Assembly: GCA_964468345.1 (NCBI GenBank) | Contig: CAYXVZ010000019.1 | Location: 1 to 64,000, forward strand | DNA: 64,000 nt | Direction of reading: 5' to 3' | Source: DALYLB01 sp964468345 | Lineage (GTDB): Bacteria > Acidobacteriota > Blastocatellia > RBC074 | In this document: piece after piece, positions 28,998-39,364 of the stretch | Numbering within the stretch: position 1 is the first letter of the stretch | How the letters are laid out: each line of letters begins with the position of its first letter | The notes under the pieces: model-generated | The model's input: the letters and a program-made list of their open reading frames with translations, nothing else | What the model was told of the DNA's origin: nothing | Database searches by the model: none | Made by a program: the position numbers and the translations under genes

Positions 28998-31055
28998 ATG
29001 AAAATCAGTGCCAAATGGCTGAATGACCTTGTGGATTTCGAGATAGCGCCGCGGGACCTGGCGGCAAAGCTGACAATGGTTGGGTTGGCGGTGGATGCCG
29101 TCGAAGCGCATGGCGCGGATTCGGTTCTCGAAATCGATCTGACTTCGAATCGTCCCGATTGCCTGTCGCATCTCGGCGTGGCGCGTGAAGTGGCCGCCGT
29201 TAGCGGCAACACGCTTCGCATGCCCGCAACGGATCTGAAATTGGCGAAGGCGAAATCCACTGAGCTTGCAAAGGTCGAGATTCGCAATCCGGAATTCTGC
29301 CCGCGATACACGGCGCGCGTCATTCGCGGCGTAAAGATCGGGCCTTCGCCGGACTGGCTGGTCCAGCGACTGGACGCAATGGGGCAGCGCAGCGTGAACA
29401 ACGTTGCCGATATTACGAATTATGTGATGCTCGAAATGGGCCAGCCGCTCCATGCTTTCGACTTGGCGATGCTGCGCGGCCAGCAGATCATCGTTCGCGC
29501 CGCGACGCCTGACGAAAAGATCGTCACCCTCGATGGGGAAGAGCGCACGCTGACGCCGCAAATGCTCGTCATTGCCGATGCGGAACGGCCCGTGGCGCTC
29601 GCCGGCATCAAAGGCGGCGAGGATTCGGGCATTACGGACAAGACGGTCGATGTGCTGCTCGAGGCGGCGTATTTCACGCCCGCGCAGGTGCGCGCCACAT
29701 CGCGAGCCCTCGGCCTTGCCACCGAGGCATCGTATCGCTTCGAACGGGGAACCGATCCCGAGATCGTCGCCGCGGCATCCGATCGCGCGGCGGCATTGAT
29801 TGCGGAAATCGCCGGCGGCGAAGTGCTCGGTGATTTGATCGATGTCTACCCGTTGAAGAAAGACCGATCCTGGATCCGGTTTCGCAAAACGAAATACGAA
29901 TCCCTGACCGGGCTGAAAGTCGAACTCGGCGAGGCAGAGCGAATTTTGCGCTCGCTGGGTTTCGTGGTCGAAGCCGATGTCGATGCCGGCGCGTTGCGAG
30001 CCATCGCTCCCTCGTGGCGAATCGATATTTCTCTCGAAGAAGATTTGATAGAAGAAGTCGCCCGCATCGCCGGCTACGAGAACGTCGAGAATACCTTGCC
30101 CGGCAGCGCGGGAGCGGGAGCTTATCTCGCCGGCGAATCGGGGCGGCGCGCGGCGCGGCGCGTGCTGACTACGCTGGGATACAACGAAGCAATCAGTTTC
30201 AGTTTCGTCAATGCCGACGCCGACGCCTTGTTGCGCGCCTCGGCGGCGACCCAGCCGTTGACCCTGACCAATCCCATCGACGAAACCGAAGCGCAGATGC
30301 GAACGACGCTGCTCGGCGGATTGCTCAAGGCGCTAGAACACAATTTTAATCATGGCGCGCGCAGCGTGCGCCTATTCGAAATCGGAAAATGCTTTTCGCA
30401 GAATGGCGAGAATGATCGACCCGTGGAGGTTGAGCGCCTCTCGCTGATCGCGACCGGCGGTCGGAATGAGGCCGATTGGCAGGCCGCCTCTGCGCGCGTG
30501 GATTTTTATGACTTCAAAGGGGCGGTCGAATCGATTGCGGAATCGCTTGGATCGGAGTCCCTGGCCTTCACGGCTGCCGAAACCATTCCGCATTTGCATC
30601 CGGGGCGGGCTGCTGTAATATCGCTGGGGTTGCGGGAAATCGGACGGATTGGGCAGCTTCACCCGCGCATCGCGGCCGGGTATAAATTCAAACAACCCGT
30701 CTTTGTCGCGGAACTCGATCTGGGAACCCTGCTCGATGCGGAAGGCGCGGAAGTTCGTTACCATCCTCTTCCAAAATATCCGACGGTTGTTCGCGATGTG
30801 GCGGTTCTGATCGACAAGAGCGTGAATTACGCCGCCTTGGAAACCGCGATTCTGGCGCTGCAGATTCCCGAACTGGTCGGTCTACGCTTGTTCGATATTT
30901 ATGCGGGCAAGGAATTGCCGGAAGGAAAGCACTCCGTTGCCCTTTCGGTGCGCTATCGATCGAATGAGCGAACGCTGACGGATGAAGAGATCAATGCCGC
31001 GCACGAACAGGTCGTCAATGTGCTCGTTCGAGAATTTGGCGCGGAACCCCGTTGA
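28998..31055 (+). CDS. pheT: Phenylalanyl-tRNA synthetase beta subunit, short form
   Basis: A 685-residue beta subunit. The N-terminal segment runs from WLNDLVDF directly to EIDLTSNRPDCLSHLGVAREVAA. The EMAP-like tRNA-binding insertion of about 110 residues found in most bacterial PheT is therefore absent. The B3/B4 editing region (PLHAFDLAML, AGIKGGEDSGITD, RFERGTDPE), the B5 domain (LIEEVARIAGYENVENTLPG) and the C-terminal FDX-ACB domain (YPTVVRDVAVLID) are present. No Shine-Dalgarno sequence precedes the ATG; the word-repeat array abuts it. Confidence 0.95.
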   Translation: MKISAKWLNDLVDFEIAPRDLAAKLTMVGLAVDAVEAHGADSVLEIDLTSNRPDCLSHLGVAREVAAVSGNTLRMPATDLKLAKAKSTELAKVEIRNPEFCPRYTARVIRGVKIGPSPDWLVQRLDAMGQRSVNNVADITNYVMLEMGQPLHAFDLAMLRGQQIIVRAATPDEKIVTLDGEERTLTPQMLVIADAERPVALAGIKGGEDSGITDKTVDVLLEAAYFTPAQVRATSRALGLATEASYRFERGTDPEIVAAASDRAAALIAEIAGGEVLGDLIDVYPLKKDRSWIRFRKTKYESLTGLKVELGEAERILRSLGFVVEADVDAGALRAIAPSWRIDISLEEDLIEEVARIAGYENVENTLPGSAGAGAYLAGESGRRAARRVLTTLGYNEAISFSFVNADADALLRASAATQPLTLTNPIDETEAQMRTTLLGGLLKALEHNFNHGARSVRLFEIGKCFSQNGENDRPVEVERLSLIATGGRNEADWQAASARVDFYDFKGAVESIAESLGSESLAFTAAETIPHLHPGRAAVISLGLREIGRIGQLHPRIAAGYKFKQPVFVAELDLGTLLDAEGAEVRYHPLPKYPTVVRDVAVLIDKSVNYAALETAILALQIPELVGLRLFDIYAGKELPEGKHSVALSVRYRSNERTLTDEEINAAHEQVVNVLVREFGAEPR

Positions 31056-31074
31056 TTGTTCACTGGATTGAAAA

Positions 31075-31350
31075 ATGACACCACCGGGACTCGATAAATT
31101 TGCGCATCTCGAAGACAAGATCCGTCTGACGGTCGAGATGTGCAAATCGCTTCGACAGGAAAAAGAAGCGCTCGAACGCGAACTGGATCAGATGCGCAAC
31201 CGATTGATCGAATCCGACGCCGAGCGCGAGCGGCTGAATTCGTTGCTGGACCGGTTGCAGGAAGAGCGGGACAGCATGAAACGCAAGGTGGAAGAGATGC
31301 TGACCGCGATTGCCACTCTTGAAATGGAGGCCGAATCACTCAATCGATGA
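31075..31350 (+). CDS. Small coiled-coil protein, ZapB-like
   Basis: A 91-residue protein that is almost entirely coiled coil (about 10-88) with heptads of Leu, Glu and Arg. Its stop overlaps the zapA start by four bases. A short coiled coil paired with zapA suggests a ZapB-like divisome role, but the sequence is too generic for firm assignment. Confidence 0.7.
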   Translation: MTPPGLDKFAHLEDKIRLTVEMCKSLRQEKEALERELDQMRNRLIESDAERERLNSLLDRLQEERDSMKRKVEEMLTAIATLEMEAESLNR

Positions 31351-31652
31351 TGCCTATGGAAACGCCGCCCCCCCAGACCGTCAATATCAAAATATATAAT
31401 CAGACATATAACATTCGCACCGGGGATGGGAATGTCGAGCGCACCCTGCGGCTGGCTGAACTGGTTGATCAGCGAATGTATGAAATCAGCAATGGGGCGT
31501 TGACCGCGGACTCCCTGAAAGTCGCAATTCTCGCCGCGCTGCACCTTGCCGATGAACTCGACCGGGCAAACCAGAAATATGAAGAGCTGAACCAGGCCGT
31601 TTCCTCACGAAGCGGGGCCTGCGTCGATATGCTCGATCAATTGCTCCGATAG
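31347..31652 (+). CDS. zapA: Cell division protein ZapA
   Basis: A 101-residue FtsZ-ring stabiliser. The N-terminal head (VNIKIYNQTYNIRTGDG) and the region ERTLRLAELVDQRMYEI, followed by a helical tail (SLKVAILAALHLADELDRANQKYEEL), fit ZapA. ATGATG overlaps the end of the coiled-coil gene, showing translational coupling. Confidence 0.87.
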   Translation: MMPMETPPPQTVNIKIYNQTYNIRTGDGNVERTLRLAELVDQRMYEISNGALTADSLKVAILAALHLADELDRANQKYEELNQAVSSRSGACVDMLDQLLR

Positions 31653-31695
31653 TCCCTCGCTTGCGAAAAGCGAACCAAATTCATACTCTGAGGGC

Positions 31696-33369
<1,674 letters not shown>

Positions 33370-33387
33370 GAGGAGAACGCTACACGA

Positions 33388-34125
33388 ATGCGTCGCGATA
33401 TTACCCGTTGGTATAGCGAACGTCTTTTTCAGGACATGCCGTTGGTGGCCTACGGGCATTACGGGCCCCCGGTATTGATGCTGCCGACCGCGGCGGCGGA
33501 CTTTCTTGAATACGAGCGATTTCAGTTGATTGATTCGGTCCGGCCATGGATCGATCAGGGCAAGGTGAAGCTCTATTCGGTCAACAGCGTCAACCGGCTT
33601 GCGTTGCTCAACAATAATGCGACGCCATGGGAAAAGATCGAATGGCTGAGTCGTTATGATGCTTATTTGACGGAAGAGGTGCTGCCCCTGATTCGCAATG
33701 ATTGCGGCGGCGGAGACGTGAAGCCCATCGTTGCCGGCATCAGTCTCGGCGCTTATCTCGCGGGCAATACGTTTTTCCGTCACACGGATTTGTTTGGCGG
33801 GTGCCTCCTGCTCTCGGGCAGCTATGACATCCGCAGCTATATGAATGGGCACTACGATCAGGGCGTCTATTATCACAATCCGGTGGACTATCTGACCCAC
33901 CTTGATGACCATTACCATCTGCCGATTCTGCGGCACGGCGGACGCCAGATCGTTATCTTCTCGGGCCAGGGCGCATATGAAGCCCCGGATCGATCCCGAA
34001 GGCTGTCTGAGATTTTAGGAAACAAAGGCATCCCGCACTGGCTGGATGTCTGGGGACATGATGTCAATCATGACTGGCCCTGGTGGCGAAAGGTCATGCC
34101 CTATTATTTTGGAAAATTATTTTGA
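33388..34125 (+). CDS. Alpha/beta-hydrolase, esterase family
   Basis: A 245-residue cytoplasmic esterase. The nucleophile elbow is GISLG (around residue 117), and a late WGHDVNHDWPWW supplies the likely catalytic histidine. Sequence style matches the putative esterase (esterase D-like) group. Substrate unknown. It starts 18 bp after the M28 gene and has GAGGAG upstream, so the two form an operon. Confidence 0.85.
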   Translation: MRRDITRWYSERLFQDMPLVAYGHYGPPVLMLPTAAADFLEYERFQLIDSVRPWIDQGKVKLYSVNSVNRLALLNNNATPWEKIEWLSRYDAYLTEEVLPLIRNDCGGGDVKPIVAGISLGAYLAGNTFFRHTDLFGGCLLLSGSYDIRSYMNGHYDQGVYYHNPVDYLTHLDDHYHLPILRHGGRQIVIFSGQGAYEAPDRSRRLSEILGNKGIPHWLDVWGHDVNHDWPWWRKVMPYYFGKLF

Positions 34126-34147
34126 TCAAGGAGAAAGGAACCTCCCT

Positions 34148-34861
34148 ATGAAGACATTGAATTACCTATTCGCGTTTCTTCTCGTGCTCGCTCTCGGCAC
34201 GGTGACGCTTGCGCATGAAAAACATGGCCAGAAAGCGGCGGCCAAGCCCGCTGCAAAAGGCAAAGTCGAATTCATCGGCAAAGGCGACGGCGTCACGACC
34301 TGCCCGGTGACCGGCGAAGAGATTCACAACAAAGATAACAAGGCTGTCCTGTTCAAGCGCACGGTTTATTTCTGCTGCGCGGGCTGCATGGATGAAGTAA
34401 AGAAGAATCCGGCCGCTTATCTCAAGACGACGCACAAAGCCCAGCTTCTGGCGATCAAGAATCTTCCCAAGGCGGAAGGGCATCACGGGGAGCACAGCGA
34501 ACACGCCGCTGCGCCGCAGGGGGATGCGAAGTTCCTCGGCAAAGGCGATGGCATCGATACCTGCCCGGTGACCGGCGAACCGGTCAACAAGAACCTCAAG
34601 GGCGAAGCCAACGGCCAGACCTTCTACGTTTGCTGTGAAGGCTGCCTCGATACGGTGAAGAAAAATCCGGCGGCTTATCTCAAGCCGGCGAAGACGGCTT
34701 TTCTCGGGAAGGGCGATGGCATCGATACCTGCCCGGTGACCGGCGAACCGGTCAACAAAAATCTCAAGGGCGAAGCCAACGGCCAGACTTTTTATGTCTG
34801 CTGCGAGGGCTGCCTCGATACCGTGAAGAAGAATCCGGAAGCGTACCTGAAGAAGAAGTAA
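34148..34861 (+). CDS. Exported protein with three YHS/TRASH-like metal-binding repeats
   Basis: A 237-residue protein with a signal peptide (1-22, LALGTVTLAHE). The start has AAGGAG upstream. Three copies of a cysteine module (TCPVTGE ... YFCCAGC or YVCCEGC ... VKKNPAAYL) fall at about 45-95, 128-180 and 184-237. The pattern CPVTG-x(n)-CCxGC resembles YHS/TRASH domains that bind copper or other soft metals. Linkers are rich in Lys, Ala and His. Copies 2 and 3 are almost identical. A periplasmic metal buffer or sensor is likely; the copA gene 22 kb away is the only other copper gene here. Confidence 0.83.
   Translation: MKTLNYLFAFLLVLALGTVTLAHEKHGQKAAAKPAAKGKVEFIGKGDGVTTCPVTGEEIHNKDNKAVLFKRTVYFCCAGCMDEVKKNPAAYLKTTHKAQLLAIKNLPKAEGHHGEHSEHAAAPQGDAKFLGKGDGIDTCPVTGEPVNKNLKGEANGQTFYVCCEGCLDTVKKNPAAYLKPAKTAFLGKGDGIDTCPVTGEPVNKNLKGEANGQTFYVCCEGCLDTVKKNPEAYLKKK
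34532..34858 (+). repeat. 168-bp tandem duplication within the YHS-like gene
   Basis: Repeat units begin at 34532 and 34700, exactly 168 bp (56 codons) apart. They match almost throughout, with mostly silent differences. This is a recent in-frame domain duplication. Confidence 0.9.
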
Positions 34862-34868
34862 GTCAACA

Positions 34869-34963
34869 GATCGTAATAGCGGCTTGAGCCGGAATCGTGA
34901 GCGCAATAATCTTGATTGAAGATTATTGCGCTCACGATTCCGGCTCAAGCCGCTATTACGATC
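34869..34963. repeat. 45-bp perfect inverted repeat, probable two-way terminator
   Basis: Arms 34869-34913 and 34919-34963 are perfect reverse complements over 45 bp with a 5-base loop. It fills the space between two convergent genes, ending 4 bp from the stop of the minus-strand gene. Confidence 0.95.
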
Positions 34964-34966
34964 GGA

Positions 34967-35416
34967 TTATTTCAAATCGTATTGGATTTGCACGTCGTTC
35001 CACTTTTCCTGCGCGGAGATCACCCGCAGCGTCGAGCAGTTGCCGCATTGAATCGAAAGCGTCGTCCTGTTCTTCCAGGTCATTTCGATATCCGCCGTGC
35101 CCGTGACGACGAAAATCTCGCCATCCGCCATCACTCCTTCTTGCTTGCGGTCGATCGACCGGTTTCCTGAAAACAGATTTACGTGGCTGACAGGGGTTGT
35201 CGTTTCGCCGCAATTCCTGATGAAGAGAACCGCCAGATGCCGATTTCGAGGAGAGAGAATTTCCAATACTTTTTCCTCGCCGCATTGAACCGGCGTGCCG
35301 CTCAAAGCAGTGAGAGTCATGAGAAGGGAAACGAGGATCTTGCCGATGTGAATCAAAAAAGATCCGGACTGACGGCGTCCCGATACGAAAAATGGAAAAC
35401 AGAAAAGATGATTCAT
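34967..35416 (-). CDS. Small exported protein of unknown function
   Basis: A 149-residue protein. I choose the ATG at 35416 (AAAGGAT upstream), which places a hydrophobic signal segment at about 22-40 (IGKILVSLLMTLTALSG) followed by a cysteine. The mature part looks beta-rich with a Cys pair (IQCGNCS). No family recognised. The 45-bp inverted repeat serves as its likely terminator, and another word-repeat dyad overlaps its start. Confidence 0.65.
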   Translation of the reverse strand: MNHLFCFPFFVSGRRQSGSFLIHIGKILVSLLMTLTALSGTPVQCGEEKVLEILSPRNRHLAVLFIRNCGETTTPVSHVNLFSGNRSIDRKQEGVMADGEIFVVTGTADIEMTWKNRTTLSIQCGNCSTLRVISAQEKWNDVQIQYDLK

Positions 35417-35450
35417 AGTGCGTATCCTTTTTCTGTCCTCCATTTTTCTG
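35387..35450. repeat. Imperfect ACAGAAAAATGG-family dyad over a gene start
   Basis: The right arm 35426-35450, read on the minus strand, contains ACAGAAAAAGG after CAGAAAAATGGAGG. The left arm 35387-35407 is a decayed counterpart. It is the most diverged of four copies of the same word family in this window. Confidence 0.65.
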
Positions 35451-35471
35451 CCTGAACGGTACCTTCCGCAA

Positions 35472-37097
35472 TCAAGCCTCGCCGGGCAATTGAAAATCCT
35501 TAAATTGATCGCGAAGCACTTTCTTATCAAATTTTCCCACGCTCGTTTTGGGCACGGCATCGATAAAAATCACTTCATCCGGCATCCACCATTTCGCGAA
35601 GTGCTTGAGCAGATGATCATAGACGATTTCCTTGGTCAGCTCGGCGCCGGGCTTTTTGACGACGCAGGCCAGCGGGCGTTCCTGCCATTTCGGATGGAAG
35701 ACGGCAATGACGGCGGCTTCGGCAACGCCGGGGATGGCCATAATGGCATTTTCGAGATCGACGGAGGAGATCCATTCGCCGCCGCTTTTAACGAGGTCTT
35801 TGGAGCGATCGGCGATGGCCATGTAGCCCTCGCTGTCGAGCGTCGCGACGTCGCCTGTGTCAAGCCAGCCTTCGGGGAATTTGTCTTCCGTGGGATCTTC
35901 CTTGAAATAAGTGGATGCGATCCACGGACCGCGAATCAACAGGCGGCCCATGGCCACGCCGTCGTGCGGAACTTCCTTGCCCGCATCGTCCACGATACGC
36001 ATTTCCAGCCCCGGCGCAAGCAGACCGGCGCGCTGTTTCACGTCAAGCTGTTTGCTGCGCGGCCAGCCGGCCATCTTCGGCTTCAGGTGATTGATTACCC
36101 CCAGCGGACTGGTTTCCGTCATGCCCCACGCCTGCACGAACTCGACGCCCAGATTCGTTTCAAACCAGTCGATCATCGCGCGCGGCGGAGCCGATCCGCC
36201 ACAGAGCATGGTCTTCAGGCTCGAAAGATCGTACTTGCCGGGATTCGCCTGCAATTCCGCCATGGTGCCCAGCCAGATGGTCGGCACGCCGCCTGTAAAG
36301 GTGACTTTTTCATCCTGAATCAACTGACAAACTGATGCGCCGTCCATGGTCGGGCCCGTGAAAACCTGTTTGACGCCCAGCATCGTGCAGGCGTAGGGCA
36401 ATCCCCACGCGTTCGCGTGAAACATCGGAACGACGGCCATGATCGTGTCGCGGTTGGTCAATCCCATCAGGTCCGGTCCCACAGCCGTGATCGTGTGCAG
36501 GTAATTCGAGCGGTGCGTGTACATCACGCCCTTGGGATTTCCCGTCGTGCCGCTGGTATAGCACAGGCCCATCGGCGTGTTTTCATCGAGATCCGGCCAT
36601 GTGAATTCCGTCGATTCCGGCGCAATCAGGGATTCATAATTGAGTGCCGGCGAAAGCTTCGTAGAAAAATTGCCCGAATTACTGAAAACGATGAAATGCT
36701 TCACGGTCGGAATCTGGCCCGCGAGCTTTTCCAGCATCGGCAACAGATCTTCATCGACGCAGATCACGGTGTCTTCGGCGTGATTGATGACGTAAGCGAG
36801 TTGCTCTGAGGACAGGCGAAGATTCAATGTATGCAGCACCGCGCCCATGCACGGCGCGGCGTAATAGACTTCGAGGTGCCGATAACTGTTCCAGGCCAGC
36901 GTGGCGACGCGGTCGCCTTTTTGAACGCCGAGTTTATGCAGTGCATTTGCCAGTTGCCGCGTGCGTCGCCCCAGATCGGCATAGGTATAGCGGTGAACCT
37001 GGTCCCGCATTTTGGATACGATCTCGACATCGGGCGCCACCGCGGGCCCGCGATCCATCAATACCGACATCGTCAATTGCGTCATCTGCATGGTCAT
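35472..37097 (-). CDS. Medium/long-chain acyl-CoA ligase
   Basis: A 541-residue AMP-forming ligase activating fatty acids to acyl-CoA. The start at 37097 has AGGAGAT upstream; the longer frame is leader. The P-loop is YTSGTTGNPKGVMYTH, the A5 motif is QAWGMTETSPLG, then GWLDTGDVATLD and the C-terminal lysine region KTSVGKFDKKVLRDQF. The sequence resembles AlkK-type ligases. It would feed beta-oxidation. No other beta-oxidation genes are adjacent. Confidence 0.92.
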   Translation of the reverse strand: MTMQMTQLTMSVLMDRGPAVAPDVEIVSKMRDQVHRYTYADLGRRTRQLANALHKLGVQKGDRVATLAWNSYRHLEVYYAAPCMGAVLHTLNLRLSSEQLAYVINHAEDTVICVDEDLLPMLEKLAGQIPTVKHFIVFSNSGNFSTKLSPALNYESLIAPESTEFTWPDLDENTPMGLCYTSGTTGNPKGVMYTHRSNYLHTITAVGPDLMGLTNRDTIMAVVPMFHANAWGLPYACTMLGVKQVFTGPTMDGASVCQLIQDEKVTFTGGVPTIWLGTMAELQANPGKYDLSSLKTMLCGGSAPPRAMIDWFETNLGVEFVQAWGMTETSPLGVINHLKPKMAGWPRSKQLDVKQRAGLLAPGLEMRIVDDAGKEVPHDGVAMGRLLIRGPWIASTYFKEDPTEDKFPEGWLDTGDVATLDSEGYMAIADRSKDLVKSGGEWISSVDLENAIMAIPGVAEAAVIAVFHPKWQERPLACVVKKPGAELTKEIVYDHLLKHFAKWWMPDEVIFIDAVPKTSVGKFDKKVLRDQFKDFQLPGEA

Positions 37098-37194
37098 ATT
37101 CCGTAATCTCCTGGTGATGAGTTGGGATGGAACCGCTTGCGGCTTAGGGTACCGGGAACCCTTCCGCTTTTCAATGCTTCGCGAAAAACCATTC

Positions 37195-37264
37195 AACAGA
37201 AAAATGTGGGACAGAAAAATAAGACGTGAAGAGTTCTTATTTTTCTGTCCCACATTTTTCTGTT
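37195..37264. repeat. 30-bp perfect inverted repeat, ACAGAAAAATGTGGG family
   Basis: Arms 37195-37224 and 37235-37264 are perfect over 30 bp with a 10-base loop. Each arm contains ACAGAAAAATGTGGGACAG followed by AAAAATAAGA. It lies between the S9 peptidase stop and the acyl-CoA ligase start, both on the minus strand. Confidence 0.95.
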
Positions 37265-37283
37265 TGGATGATGCTTGTAAGGT

Positions 37284-39335
37284 TTAAATGCCTGCCTGCT
37301 GCGCAGCCGCTTTTTCATCTTTTTTCGGCAACTCCGGTTTGGAGAAATCGGGCAGCGGGTCGCCGAAGATGTAATGATTGAACCAGCCGAGGTTGTGCAT
37401 CATCACGGCCCGCATGGATTTCGGTTTCGTGATGCCGTGGCCGTAGCCTTTATACACGACCATTTCAACCTTCACGCCGCGGTCTTCGAGGCCCTGGCGC
37501 AGTTCATATGCATTCGGAATCGGAACCCGCTTGTCGAATTCACCGTGTTGGATCAGCGTGGGCGTCTTCGCGTTCTTGATATAGCTCATCGGCGAAGTCT
37601 TCGTATAAATCTCTGGATCGTCGGCCGGATCATCGCCGAGATACTGAATCGTGAAAGGGGTGATGTCGGTGTTGTAGTAGTACGTCGCCCAGTTCGAGAT
37701 TCCCGCTCCGACCGAAATCGCGGCGAACCGGTCGCTGGAGGTCGTCAGAAAGGCCGAGATATACCCTCCTTGACTCCATCCCATGCAGCCCACTTTTTTC
37801 GCATCCACCCAGCCTTTGCCGATCAGGAAATCCACGCCCGAAATCACGTCCCAGGCATCGCCGACGCCGAGGTTGCGCACATTGAGCTGGCGAAATTTCT
37901 CGCCATAGCCCGCGCTGCCGCGGTAATTCACTTTCAATACCAGCGCGCCCTTCGCCGCCCAGATGTCGCTCGGATAATAGCGGGCATCGAGCAGCGTGGG
38001 ACGATCGATGCCGGTCGGACCGCCATGAATGACGCAAAGCAGCGGGTATTTTTTTGCGGGATCGAAATTGGCAGGCTTGATCAAAATGCCTTCGATCGTC
38101 GCGCCGTCCTTGCTCTGCCACGAGACGACTTCGCGCGAAGCGAGATTGAGATTCGCGACTTGCTCCGTCATCGAGGTCAGCTTGCGGGGCGCGAAATTGC
38201 TCGTCGCTGAAACGAAGACCTCCGAGAGGGAAGTCGGCGAGGGCGAGGTGAAGGCGATCTGCCGCCCGTCTTTCGTGAAGGAAAACGAACCCGCCATCAG
38301 GTTGTCGGGACCGCTGACGCGCTGCAGGCTGCCTGAAGCCGGATCGACGCGGAACAGATGCGAAGCTGTTTTTTGCAGGCCGCTGAAATAAACGCCGTCG
38401 GCGTTCCATTCCACGAACCCCGGTTGTTCGTCAAACGCATCGGTGATCGATCGTGGCGCGCCGCCCGAGATAGGCACCACGGCGAGCCTGGAATTTGAAT
38501 GATAGAACTTCGTTTTCCCCATCGCGGAGGAAAACACAATCTGCTTGCCATCCGGCGACCACTGCGGATTGTTGTCGGGACCCGCCAGCGACACCAGAAG
38601 CTTCGTGGCCTGACCGTCGAAATCATAGAGGTAGATGTCCGCCGTATGTCCGTTGATCAAATCCGGATTTTTTGTCGCGCTGAACGCGAGGAATTTTCCG
38701 TCCGGCGACCAGGAGAAGGGCCCGACGCTGAAATCCCGCCCTTTCGTCAACTGCTTGCCTGCTGCCGGGGCGCTCATCGCTTCGGCCACCTCCAGGCTCC
38801 AGAGTTGGGTGTAATTGTATTCGCCGCGCACGACCTCGAAATCGCCGAGGTACTCCTTTCGCGCCTTGGCTTCTTTTTCGTTCGTATCCGAACTCGAATA
38901 CGCGATTTTCTTTCCATCCAGCGACCAGGCAAATGTGTTGACGCCATTTTCAGATTTGCTCAACTGCTGCGATTCGCCGCCATCAGGACGAATGAGGAAG
39001 ATCTGATTCTTGCTCTCGATTCGATTGCTGGTGAAGGCGAGCCAGGCGCCGTCCGGGGACCATTGCGGATTCGTGCAGGATTTATCGCCGCGCGTGAGCT
39101 GCACGGCTTTTCCCGTCGCGACATTGACCGCCCAGATGTGCGTGACGAACGCATCCTGCTTCCAGTCGGTTTCGCCGACTGTATAAGCGACGTATTTGCC
39201 GTCCGGCGAAATTTGCGCGCCGCCGATCGTTTTGACGTTGATCAGATCGTCGACGGTGGGAACGCGGCGTTGCGCCTGAACGCAGAGCGTCAGGACGAGA
39301 AGGCAACAGAGAAGGGAAAGGGATCGTTTGAGCAT
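37284..39335 (-). CDS. Exported S9-family prolyl oligopeptidase
   Basis: A 683-residue serine peptidase of the S9C/DPP type. The ATG at 39335 has GGAGG upstream and begins a signal peptide (1-21, ending VQAQ). Multiple WSPDG/WSLDG repeats mark a seven-bladed TolB-like propeller (about 30-410). The C-terminal hydrolase has GWSQGGY with the catalytic Ser, and GYGHGI with the His. It cleaves short peptides in the periplasm. Confidence 0.93.
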   Translation of the reverse strand: MLKRSLSLLCCLLVLTLCVQAQRRVPTVDDLINVKTIGGAQISPDGKYVAYTVGETDWKQDAFVTHIWAVNVATGKAVQLTRGDKSCTNPQWSPDGAWLAFTSNRIESKNQIFLIRPDGGESQQLSKSENGVNTFAWSLDGKKIAYSSSDTNEKEAKARKEYLGDFEVVRGEYNYTQLWSLEVAEAMSAPAAGKQLTKGRDFSVGPFSWSPDGKFLAFSATKNPDLINGHTADIYLYDFDGQATKLLVSLAGPDNNPQWSPDGKQIVFSSAMGKTKFYHSNSRLAVVPISGGAPRSITDAFDEQPGFVEWNADGVYFSGLQKTASHLFRVDPASGSLQRVSGPDNLMAGSFSFTKDGRQIAFTSPSPTSLSEVFVSATSNFAPRKLTSMTEQVANLNLASREVVSWQSKDGATIEGILIKPANFDPAKKYPLLCVIHGGPTGIDRPTLLDARYYPSDIWAAKGALVLKVNYRGSAGYGEKFRQLNVRNLGVGDAWDVISGVDFLIGKGWVDAKKVGCMGWSQGGYISAFLTTSSDRFAAISVGAGISNWATYYYNTDITPFTIQYLGDDPADDPEIYTKTSPMSYIKNAKTPTLIQHGEFDKRVPIPNAYELRQGLEDRGVKVEMVVYKGYGHGITKPKSMRAVMMHNLGWFNHYIFGDPLPDFSKPELPKKDEKAAAQQAGI

Positions 39336-39364
39336 CGCAATCCTCCGAGATTCGATATCCTGCA

